Shown here piece after piece: positions 22,261-32,094 of a DNA stretch of 64,000 nucleotides. Below the pieces are notes generated by a model that was given only the letters and a program-made list of their open reading frames with translations, was not told the DNA's origin and did not search any database. The first letter of the stretch is position 1; every line of letters starts with the position of its first letter. Origin of the DNA: Apium graveolens. Lineage: Eukaryota > Streptophyta > Magnoliopsida > Apiales > Apiaceae. The position numbers and the translations under genes are program-made. Location of the stretch: contig NC_133657.1 of assembly GCF_009905375.1 (NCBI RefSeq), positions 4,544,239 to 4,608,238 on the forward strand, in the 5' to 3' direction.

Positions 22261-24232
22261 GTGCATGATTATATGAGACTGAAATTGAATATATATGGTT
22301 GTGTTTTGTATGTATGGTTCGAATTAAGGAATAAAAGAAAAAGGAAATTTAATCGTTCGATATTAAGAGCTATAAGTGATAGCTATGGTAGTAAAAAGAG
22401 TTATGTTAGTGTGATTGAAAATAGCCAAGGTTAAGCAAGTATGCTTTGGTTGTTAAGGATATAAAAGTTGCGAGAAAAGGGTTATGCTATATGCTATGTG
22501 CTATGTGCTTATGTGTATAAGCTATATTCGTATACTCGAGTCAAGGATATAATCGAGTTATCGTATTGAGTGATCGTTCCGAGAACGAGAGTTGAGAATC
22601 TGATTAAGGTTTGGTTTTATTGTAGATTCGGAGCGTGAGGGCATTTAGGCTAGGAAAGGAAAGGGTTTACTAGGTGGCAGTAGTTCAACCTTCGGGAAAG
22701 CAAATCCAGGCAAGTAACTCTGATTACTTGTGTAAATGGTTATAAAGAGAATGTTGTTCATACCATGTAGAGTATTGAACTGTTTAATTATGAAACCCTG
22801 ATATTGATTTGAAGTACCCTTGTTCTTGATAATCTGTTATTGATAAGCTTATTGATTCCACCCTTTGATAATCTGTCCTTCCTGTTCAAATTATGTATTG
22901 AGCCATGAAATATATTGAACCCACTTATTATCCTTGTTAACCCTGTCTAATGATACCCTGTTATTCCTGATCACCCTATTGATCCCTAAACAAATGTTGA
23001 TCCTTCTAACTTAAGTGCTTTGTTATCCCTGATACAGAATTCTTATGAATTGTTCCTTGCGTATCTTTGAATCACTCCCTGAACTTTGTTTCCTTAAAAT
23101 CTGAATTAAGAATGAGTTTCGACTTGAAAGAGTCCGAATGATTTCAAATGCTTGGTAATGATAAAATGAATTTTAGAAAACCTATTTGCTTTTCCAACTC
23201 AAGGTTTTCCAAATGATTTCCTGATGGATTGGATTGGGACGTAAGAGGCTAGTGGGACTAGTCCAGTCATGGTAAGAGGCTAGCGGGGTTAGTCCAACTT
23301 AAGGCTGAAATTATGCCGATTGGTACCTTAAAGACCGGAATGGAGGTCGATACGGGCTGATCACCCGTATATAATGAAATGGAAAGATAAAGTGATCCAA
23401 TCAAGGGTTCTAAATGATTATTTAAAAAAGGATCTGAAACTTTCAGTTCAGTAAATTGATTCTTGAAAATGGAAATGGTTTATATTGCTTTGAAAAAGAG
23501 TTGATTATGTTATTGTGAAGCTTAAAGCTCGAGAACCCTGATACTTGAATTTGTTGATCATATGATTGATTCCATATATTGAAATATTGAAATATTGTTG
23601 CTTTCCTCTTTTGAAAGATCTATTCTGATCCTTTAATGATTTGTGATGAATGTCGGCTTTCGTCCTGCTTTGAGCCTTGGTCCTTGAAAGCCCCACATTA
23701 TCCTTCAAAACCTTTCCTTAACCCAAAAGATGGAAATCTGCCACCTAGATCAAATAAAGTAGAATGCCCTGAGTTTGGTAAAGCATATTGTGATTTGATA
23801 TTATAGAACTGCTACATAGTTACTTGCTGAGTTTTATACTCATTTGTTTTGTTTAATCTAACCATGGCAGTTAAGCAAGAAGATTGCCAGGCTTAGGCGC
23901 ACTGCTCGTAAGAGCGTACCTGGTGGTCCCTACCGTGTTGAGGGCTTCCGGTTGCCAGAGCAGGTAGTGGTAGTTATGAGTGAGCTCGCGCCTAGAAAGA
24001 AGCGTTTAAAGATACAATGGGTTATCTGTCGGTTCCCAGCCAGAATCGATATTGTTTATTTAATAATATTTTGGGTTTGTAAGTTATATTTTGTGATTGA
24101 TAGTTGTAATCTTGTCTCAAACTTTATCCTGTTGATCATGTTAGTAGTTTAATCGGGGTTTATGCATATTTAATTATTAGATTAGAGGTGCGTGAGTCCT
24201 CATTTCCTAACCCCGATATTGAGGGCGTCACA
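22261..24232 (+). repeat. 3' LTR of the chromovirus, second part
   Basis: Continuation after the nested insertion, with the second copy of the 5-bp target duplication at 22261-22265. From 22798 it matches the window's first 1435 bases. It ends CGTCACA at 24232. Both parts without the insert and one target copy give about 4108 bp. It holds the second copy of the H3-tail-like ORF from 23883, here open to 24152 because the stop of the 5' copy is CAA. Confidence 0.9.
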
Positions 24233-24499
24233 CACCGTGTTAAAATAATATTTTTTTTAAATTCCCAACATAATGAAGACATTATATTTTTACCCTCAAT
24301 AAAATAATGATTTCATTATAATATAATTCCCCCTTACCAATGTTATCACTTTATATAAGTTTAAATGTTCTAAAAAGTTATGAACATATAAGTTTACTTA
24401 TATAATTATCATGAAGTCATATCATTTAAAGTTTATATGAACAAAATTAAGAATTTAATTCAAATATTTTTTTTAAATTATGTAATATTAAAAAAGATT

Positions 24500-24534
24500 T
24501 GTGCAGTCCTTGCATCGCACGGGTTTTAAGCTAG
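24500..24534 (+). mobile_element. Helitron-like 3' terminus
   Basis: An imperfect hairpin (CCTTGCATCGCACGG) is followed about 9 bases later by CTAG and then T. Helitrons end in a hairpin plus CTRR and insert between A and T. The 5' end was not found, so the extent is unknown; the chromovirus may have landed in this element. Confidence 0.4.
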
Positions 24535-24902
24535 TATCTTTTAAATCATGTACTTCGTGTAATTTGCATCGATTTATTTATCTTTGCATGATCTGTTTTG
24601 TTATCGTTTAGATTTTCTTTTTGCTAGTTATTGTCTTTATTTGAATGGAAAAGTATTTGGACATCAAAGTTTAATGAAACTAAGAAGAATGGTAGCATGA
24701 TTTAGTGTAGGATCTTGTGTACATATTTTAAAGACAGTCATATTATTTAAACTTTCGGAGTAATCCCTTTATTATATTAATCATAATTTAGATTATGATC
24801 ATGAATTGGTTAATCATGCTTCCAATTAAGCCTTTATGGATGAATTAAACCCTCAGAATTTCTATTCATTTGGGGATATGTAATTCAGATTTTTTTTAAT
24901 AT
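24535..24902. other. No gene seen
   Basis: AT-rich sequence with no convincing ORF, repeat or RNA gene. Confidence 0.5.
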
Positions 24903-25213
24903 TGTTAGAATATTAATATAAGCTTTCAGAAAGAGCCTTACTCTAACACCTTGAATTTTAGAGCGATTGATTCCTTCATATGGTATCAGAGCTCTGGCGG
25001 GAGACTCAGGTTCGACTCCATGTCACCCTCAATATTCTCACAATTTATTGTGGACACGGAATGCAAAGTTATGCCCCAAAGTTGCGCGCCCGTGATTCAC
25101 TCTTGACCTATAAATGGGCTCTCGAGTGAGGGGGGCGTTAGAATATTAATATAAAACCTGAAAATGACTTTTTTCTAGCACTTTGACGTTTTAGAGTGAC
25201 CGGTTCTTTGACA
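24903..25213 (+). mobile_element. TRIM-like miniature LTR element
   Basis: Two diverged 76-78-bp terminal direct repeats at 24903-24978 and 25136-25213 (both contain GTTAGAATATTAATATAA and end in CA). A tRNA-Met primer site, TGGTATCAGAGC, is at 24981-24992. A G-rich tract (GTGAGGGGGGCG) lies directly before the second repeat. Flanks AATAT and AATAC may be a decayed 5-bp target duplication. At 311 bp with no coding capacity, this fits a terminal-repeat retrotransposon in miniature. Confidence 0.72.
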
Positions 25214-26253
25214 AATACAATAAAAATTTCTACGGTTTCGTTAAAAAAAGGGAGAAATACTTTTCCATAACTATTGTATGTTTCTCATTTTAACAAAGCA
25301 GAATATTTATAACTTATGGGTTCTCAACTAATATTTCTATCATATTTTTAATATGAGATTATCTATTTTGGGATATTTAATTCAAATTTAACAATGAAAT
25401 GAAAAGTGTTTCGTTTTCGTTAAAAAAAATAGGAAGAAATGTTTATCGTGGCTATAATATATTTCTTATTTTAATGAAACAAAATAATTATGATATATAA
25501 GTCCATAATTAATATTTTCTGTCAAGAGTATTGCTAAGTAGCCGAATTGTAACCCAAAACTTTTTTCAAATGATGTGACATGACATGTGATGTGTTTTAA
25601 TTTGTGTACGCATATGTATGCACACGGGTACTAGGAAAATTAAAAACTATACATATTAAGCGTAATATTAAGCGTAAGTAGTCAACCAGGTAACGTTTTG
25701 TGTCATGTATAAACGTTCTGTGCACTTTCGTGTTAAAAACATTAAACTTATCCCGACCCGAATTTGTATTTGTGTACCAAGTTGGTGACACTAAACCGGA
25801 ACTAATATATTCATGTATGCTCTTTTAGTAAACAAAATACACGAATTATTTATGAAAAATAAATAAATATCAATCATAGAAAATACAACAGATAATTAAA
25901 TAGTTTAGGATAGTAAACAACCAAATTTGGATATAAATTATATAAAACAAGTGAAAATATTCTTTTAAGTACAACAAAATACATAGTGTTCGACATTAAA
26001 ATGAAAGTAAAGACAAAATTTTCAAATGAATGACTTAGTCAAATATATTATATTTAATATTTATTTAAGTTATATTAAATAAGTTATTTGTATTTGCTAT
26101 TTTGTATAAATATATATATATATATTATAAATATTATATACTTTTAAAATTTATTTATTTCGTGTACTTTCGTTTTGTATCGGAAAACTAACACGTTACT
26201 AGTTATATTCGTGTTTTTCTCATGTTCGTGTACTTTCGTATTTGTGTACCAAA
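25214..26253. other. No gene seen
   Basis: AT-rich intergenic DNA. A CGTGTACTTTCG motif recurs near 26161 and 26227, possibly a decayed repeat. No supported ORF. Confidence 0.5.
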
Positions 26254-26265
26254 TTTGCGCATCCT

Positions 26266-27073
26266 TTTTTTTTTTGACAAATGCAGAAAACTTTCATTAA
26301 CTTCAATATAATACAGTCGGGACAAACCCCCAACTGTCGATACAACCAGGTGGTAAAACAAATATCATACTAAAAACAATTAGATGATTTGTTTCCTGAT
26401 CGTTTAACACATAGAATTTAAAAATTCTTGAAATTAAAAACGAAATAAAAGACATCCCGAGCAATCCAAATTGTGTCAACATCTCTGAAAATAGCAACAT
26501 CGCAATTGACCATATCACATAAAAACCATTGTTAGCCCAATGTTCAAAAACACCAATCACTGAGATTGGAAAAACGACACCACAGCTATCTACTTGCCGG
26601 ACACCGGCTATAGACATGCCGAAAACACCCCAGCTATCTACATGCCGGATACCAGCTATAGACATGCCGAAAGTGTAAACACGTGAAAGATGAACAATCT
26701 TTGGTTGTGAAAGGTGAGCTCTTGCAATAATTAACACCGCTCCAGATTCGACGCAGGCTTTGCAGACCACCAAGAATATCAATAAACTCGTTCTCAACCG
26801 ATTCAACACGAAATAAACCCAATCATAATTAAACAAAAACATAACAAAACACTCCAAAAGGAGAGACAAAACACACACTCCAAAAGGAGAGACACGCAAA
26901 CACCCAAAAAATTGGGTTTTATTGAAGGAAAATTAATAAGGATAAAAGAGAATGAAGGGTTGGGGCTTTCCACCGGAAAAAACCAGTGGAAGCCCCTTGA
27001 TTTACTTGAAAATAAACAAACCCTAGGAGAGGAGAGAAGAGGAGGGAGGCGGCTAGGTTTTTTATATCCAATG
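26266..27073 (-). mobile_element. Non-LTR retro-insertion (LINE fragment or processed retrocopy)
   Basis: Flanked by the 12-bp direct repeat TTTGCGCATCCT at 26254-26265 and 27074-27085. A run of ten T at 26266-26275 is the poly(A) tail of a - strand insert. The end next to the tail reads, in sense, TTAATGAAAGTTTTCTGC, resembling plant LINE/SINE tails. The far end begins with AAACCTAG and CT-rich text followed by CCTAGGGTTTG, reminiscent of plant mRNA 5' leaders. A - strand frame of 198 codons (26899-26303) has no recognisable domain and is probably not a gene. Whether it is a truncated LINE or a host transcript copy is unresolved. Confidence 0.7.
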
Positions 27074-27085
27074 TTTGCGCATCCT

Positions 27086-27419
27086 AACACTAATTATTTG
27101 TATCGTTTTATACCATATTCACCTGTTCTATACCAAAATTATTGGTTTTAAAATTAAGAATTTGGGAATGATCTGGGAGTTAACGAGGTTCAGAGTCAAT
27201 TTGGGTACCTAGCATTTTCCTTCTATCATATTATTAGTAGTAGCTTATATCTCGTGTCATGCACCAGTGTGATACACAGGTTCTTGTTACTTTTTTAATA
27301 TTTTTATTTGTATTATATATGATTTTAATAGGATATTAATATTAATAATTATATAATTTTAAATTTTAATTTTAATTTTAATTTGAATGTGTAAAATATT
27401 AAGGTAACATCAAATAGTA
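27086..27419. other. No gene seen
   Basis: AT-rich DNA between two insertions, with no supported feature. Confidence 0.5.
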
Positions 27420-27428
27420 TAAAAAATA

Positions 27429-28797
27429 GACTAATTAGCACTTTGCATCCCAAAATTTTGGCTGAATCTCACTTTCGTACTATTACTTTTAACCTTAACG
27501 GTTTGCATCCTAAACTTAAAAAACGGTGACTTTTTGCATCCCTTTGGTAGTTTTGCTGTTAAGTCAGACGTTAACGTTAATTGTCAGAAGGGCATTTTTG
27601 GTAATATTTTTATATTTCAGTTTGCATCCTAGAATTTTCCTCAAATCTTACTTTGCATCCTTGAGTTTTGTAATTCAGTTATCAAAAAATAATGGTAATT
27701 TCAAATTATCAAAAAATAAATCGAGTTATATTATTGTTTATGTTCACATTAGGATTTTAAAGCTGTACCATTAGTTAATTTGGTCTATTTTATATAATTT
27801 TTAAGGCGGAATCTTTACTATATTTGTTGTATATTAAGGTCTAAAAGTCAATTTATAAAATTTTATGACTTACACAAAACTCATAAAATAATAATTAATT
27901 CAGTGTTGTTTTCAAAATTATATTATAACTGAAATCAGAAAGAAAATAGAGAGAAAGATGATTAAGAATTTTATAATACGATATTACTTTATTTATAAAA
28001 TTTACAAATTATAAAAGTATAAGTTATTTATGAATTTAAATATATATTTTAGGTATTGTACAAGTAGATATCATATAATGTTATATAATCTTGTCCGTTT
28101 AAATTAATTTTCAAGTATTAGGATCAGACTATCTTTAATTATTCTCGTTACGCTTATTTTATTTAGCTAATGATTATTTACTATTTTTTCTTAATTTAAT
28201 ACTCCATACGTCTCATAATTGAGGCTATTACAAATTATAGAACCATAATTGATTTTTAAAATTTTCTTTTTTGCATAAAAAAATTAACATTAAATTTTTA
28301 TTTGAAAGAAAAGATTTAAAAAAAATGAGGCAACTATATTTCATAAGAGTTTTAAAATGCGTGTCGAGCCCTCATATTCCAATGTAAAGAATTGGGTGGG
28401 ATAGATAGAATATTATACTTCGACTTATTATATTTCATTTTAAATTATATAAACTTGGAAAAAGAAAATTGAATTATTTTAGATAAATTTATTTATTTGT
28501 TTAAAATAATTGTGGGATGCAAACTGTTATAGTTTAAAGTTATAGACCTAAAATGAGATTCAAGATAAAATATGGGATGTAGACTGTAATTTACGTTTGC
28601 ATAAATTTTTTGAAAATATACATTATCAGAAATACCCCTCTGACAATAACGTTAACGTCTGACTTAATGTCAGAAACGTTAAAGGGATGCTTATTGACGG
28701 CGTTTCTAAACTTTGGGGTGCAAACTGTTTTAGTTTAAAATATTAAACCTGGAGTGAGTTTCAGCCAAAGTTTTGGGATGCAAAGTGCAAATTAGTC
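27429..28797. mobile_element. Mutator-like non-autonomous element with long terminal inverted repeats
   Basis: The ends are inverted repeats. GACTAATTAGCACTTTGCAT at the left matches the reverse complement of the right end with one mismatch in the first twenty, and similarity continues inward well past 100 bases (a GTTAACGTTA/TAACGTTAAC segment recurs at both ends). It is flanked by a perfect 9-bp target duplication, TAAAAAATA (27420-27428 and 28798-28806). Nine bases and long inverted repeats are the Mutator signature. No transposase ORF is present. The interior near 28200 has a sequence like a Stowaway end (TACTCCATACGTCTCATAAT). Confidence 0.82.
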
Positions 28798-28829
28798 TAA
28801 AAAATATATGATTGACATATTATAAATAA

Positions 28830-28881
28830 TAATATAAATATTTGTTGGTTTGATTCGAACTTGAGAACTTATTTTTATTTT

Positions 28882-28939
<58 letters not shown>

Positions 28940-30180
28940 TATGTCGTTGAAGAGATTCGAACTTGGGAGTTTGGTAGTGAATTATTTTAATATTTGAATA
29001 ATTTATGATGCTGGCGGGAATCGAACCTGTCAACTTATTTGTATCAATATAAATAATAACATTAATGTTTGGTGTTGGGGAGGTTCGAATCTGGAAGTTT
29101 GGGTAGTGCATTATTTATATTTGGATATAACAGTTATGATCATTTGATTAATAAGCTCTGATGATTATAAGATTAGATAACCAAAATGAAGATTGAACCA
29201 AATTATATTGCATTCCAGTTATTATAGTTTAGTATATATAATAATAATATAAATGTTTGTTGTTGAAGAGATTCGAACGTGGGAGTTTGGTAGTGCTATA
29301 TTAATGTTTGAATAATGTATGTTGTTGGTGGGAATCAAACTTGCTTACTTATTTGTATCAATATAAATAATAATATTAATGTTTGATGTTGGGGAGGTTC
29401 GAACATGAAAATTTGGGTAGTGCATTATTTTAGTATTTGTATCTAACCATTCTGATCATTTGATTAATAAGATCTGACGATTATAAGATGAGATAACCAA
29501 AATGAAGGTTGAACCAAATTATACCCCATTCCGGTTATTATAGTTTAGGACTCGCTTACGACTGGTTAATATTTATATATTTTCATTTCTATTTTATATA
29601 ACTTTATTAAAATTCTATTTAAATAATTAAATGCTAAACAATGATTATATAATTATAATTTCATTGTGTATAATTTCAAGTTAAGTTCAAATAGTATATG
29701 ATTGATGAGATCTTATTCATAAATAATAATGTAAATGTTTGTTGTTGGTGAGATTCAAACCTGAAAACTTATATGTATCTTTATAAATGATAATATAAAT
29801 GTTTGTTGTTAATGAGATTCGAACCTGAGAACTTATATGTATCTTTATAAATAATAATATAAATGTTTGTTTTTGACGGGACTCGAACTTGAGAATTTAT
29901 GGAGTGTATTTTTTTAGTATTTGGATCTAACGACTCTGATTATTTGATGAAGAAGATCTGAAGGTCGTGATGGAAAAGGATAATCAAAATGAGGGGTTAA
30001 CCAAGTTACAAATTATACCACATTCCGGTTATTATAGTGTAGTATAGTATATAATGTAATAATAATATAAATGTTTGTTGTTGAAGAGATTCGAACTTGG
30101 GAGTTTGGTAGTGCATTATTTTAATATTTGAATAATGTCTGATGTTGGTGGGAATCAAACCTGCTAACTTATTAACTTAT
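28830..30180. repeat. Degenerate tandem array with GATTCGAAC-type motifs
   Basis: About a dozen copies of a unit built around AATAATATAAATGTTTGTTG followed by GAGATTCGAAC(T/C)TG(G/A)GA, spaced about 60-65 bp inside clusters and grouped in blocks of 300-380 bp that end near CATTCCGGTTATTATAGTTT. Copies are seen near 28854, 28954, 29014, 29081, 29269, 29330, 29395, 29750, 29814, 29877, 30085 and 30150. A related block is at 31838-32010. No coding capacity. Confidence 0.65.
28883..28938. repeat. (TAA)n microsatellite
   Basis: About 18 uninterrupted TAA units inside the tandem array. Confidence 0.95.
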
Positions 30181-30733
30181 TGTATGCATACGGGGGGTCT
30201 TATCCAATTTTTTGGTAGTTATGGTCCATGTACTACCAATTTAATATGGATCGTTAGATCTTTAAACAAATTGATTATAACCATTGGATCTAAAATATAT
30301 GAATATTCTATAACCAATTATAAGTAGGTATTCTAAATTGATTAGATTTCCTACCCTTTGAACGATTCAAACAAAAAAAAGTAGGCATCCAAATTTGAAC
30401 ATAATAATAATGCAAAATTCGTAATTATTTTTTCCTCAAATTTTGGATAATATTTTCTGAACCAAATTTGTTAAACATCACTGAATTAAACATTATTTTG
30501 AGAGTTTCGCGTAGGCTGTAAAATCGTCAAAATCTGATTTATAGAACTCAATATAAAGCCGAAATAAAATCTAACGAAATGATGTAATTATGATTGTTTG
30601 TTTGAAACTTTAATTTGATTTTTTTAACTATTTTAAATTAATAAATACCTGTTAAATTAAAAATAAAGAATTCGTGCATTGTACGCCGAAATATTAAAAA
30701 TTTGGGAATCAGTTAGTTGGTACTGTATTTGGG
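30181..30733. other. No gene seen
   Basis: AT-rich DNA with no supported ORF or recognisable repeat. Confidence 0.5.
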
Positions 30734-30962
30734 TTTTTTTAATCATAGGGAACCCGCGGCTACTACCATTCGGGTGCGCGCTGCGTAAATCCCATGGGCT
30801 CACGCAATAGCCTGCAAACCACATGAACCAAGATGAACCGCACTTAAGCGACAAAACTCTGGTGCAGGAGGCATAATCATAAATTCTCCTCCCGTGAGAT
30901 TCGAATATGTGACCAAGAAGATAATTATCCCCTCTTTAACCAACTAAGCCAACCATTACAGA
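30734..30962 (-). mobile_element. Au-like tRNA-derived SINE
   Basis: On the - strand it has an A-box-like TGGCTTAGTTGG, a B-box-like CATATTCGAATC, a body with GCACCCGAATGGTAGTAGC, and an end reading CGCGGGTTCCCTATGATT followed by A7 (T run at 30734-30740). This layout and tail resemble the widespread plant Au SINE. Target duplications were not resolved. Confidence 0.7.
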
Positions 30963-31119
30963 CCAAGGACTTGTTATTAAATTGGTAGGTTATGTGTTAG
31001 CTCAAGTTATGACTGAGAAAACAAGTTCAAATCAGAATCAAAATCTCAAAAGAGTAGTCCTCAAGCCACACAGTCCTATAAGGAAGCAAATCCCTACTAT
31101 CTAAGACTCCAAAGTCTAT

Positions 31120-31235
31120 TCTTGGTCACATGTTCGAATCCCACGGGAGGAGAATTTATGATTATGCCTCCCGAGTCAGAGTTTGTCGCTTATATACGGT
31201 TTATTTTGGTTCACGTAATTTGCAGCGAGTTCTAA
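31120..31235 (+). mobile_element. Truncated Au-like SINE copy, opposite orientation
   Basis: Starts near the B box (CATGTTCGAATCCCACGGGA) and continues with the same body as the copy at 30734-30962 (GAATTTATGATTATGCCTCC), then fades before the tail. It forms an inverted pair with that copy about 160 bases away. Confidence 0.6.
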
Positions 31236-31800
31236 ACTAGTATTAATAATAACATTAAAATTTGGATTTAATAATTGTGATACAATATTTGGTTCACTTG
31301 CAATATTTTATAAATGATATGCAATATAATTAATTTTTTTTTTTATTTTTGCTAGCCTTTTACAATCATTTTAACACTACAAATACTTTAAAGTTATATT
31401 TCTTTGTTTGGAAACTAGTACCCACATACGAATTTTTTTAGGAATATTACTCATTTTTTTAAAATTTTCTTCTAAAATTGAGTTTTTTACGAGTAATCCG
31501 AGTTTTTCTCAAATTTGAGCCCAAGATAAAAAATTGAGTTATGACCGAGTATATCAAAACTGTATCAGATATAGGACCGATTTTGAGTACTCCCGAGTTT
31601 TTTAACACTGTTTATAAGTCACCACACTTTACATGTCCTATATCATTTCTATTAATAAAATTATTTATTCCCCTCCTTTTTTATACAACAATTCCCTCTC
31701 ATATTTTTCCTTCCCTTTGACTAATAATTGAATTTATTACAAAAAAATTTAATTATTAGTTTATACTAGTTTACTAAAAAATTAAATAAGATTTAAAAAA
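31236..31800. other. No gene seen
   Basis: AT-rich DNA. GAGTTTTTTACGAG-type words recur around 31480-31600 but no gene is supported. Confidence 0.5.
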
Positions 31801-31831
31801 ATATCCGTACATCACACGAGTTGTAAACTAG
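31801..31831 (+). mobile_element. Decayed Helitron-like 3' terminus
   Basis: ATCCGTACATCACACGAG followed by TTGTAAA and CTAG|T, a diverged version of the hairpin-plus-CTAG end seen elsewhere in this window. Low confidence. Confidence 0.3.
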
Positions 31832-32094
31832 TATAAATAATAATATTAATATTTGTTGTTGGGGATGCTCGAATCTAAAAGTTTGTATAATGCATTATTT
31901 TAATATTTGAATTTAGCAATTCTCATTCATCGATTATAAAATGGGATAATCAAAATGAGATTGAACCAAATTATATTACTTTCAGATTATTATAGTTTAG
32001 TATAAGAAAAATTAATTCCGACATGTCCATTTAAATTAAATTATTTACCAAAGATTGGGTAACATGTTAATTTTAAAAATACTTGTGTAAAACA

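Larger units (their letters stand above)
1..24232 (+). mobile_element. Del/Tekay-type Ty3/gypsy chromovirus, split by a nested copia element
   Basis: An LTR retrotransposon whose 5' end lies outside the window. The first 1435 bases match 22798-24232 at the same length with about 32 differences by eye, so they are two LTRs of one element. The LTRs start TGTGACG and end CGTCACA, a perfect 7-bp inverted repeat. A tRNA-Met primer site follows the 5' LTR and a purine tract precedes the 3' LTR. Coding order is gag, protease, RT, RNase H, integrase, chromodomain remnant, which is Ty3/gypsy order. The long LTR (about 4.1 kb after removing the nested element) and the chromodomain text (YVEQPVRILDRKE) point to the Del/Tekay group. 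Several nonsense codons, a frameshift and an integrase deletion make it non-autonomous. Confidence 0.9.

Noticed and set aside
26303..26899. Minus-strand open frame of 198 codons with many hydrophobic residues
   Set aside because: No ATG context, domain or composition typical of a gene, and it lies inside a retro-insertion. The hydrophobic look comes from AT-rich DNA.
28881..29111. Minus-strand frame ending in a long Leu run
   Set aside because: The Leu run is a (TAA)n microsatellite read in translation.
28830..30180. CRISPR-like regular repeats
   Set aside because: Plant nuclear context, degenerate units without unique spacers of even length, no cas genes.
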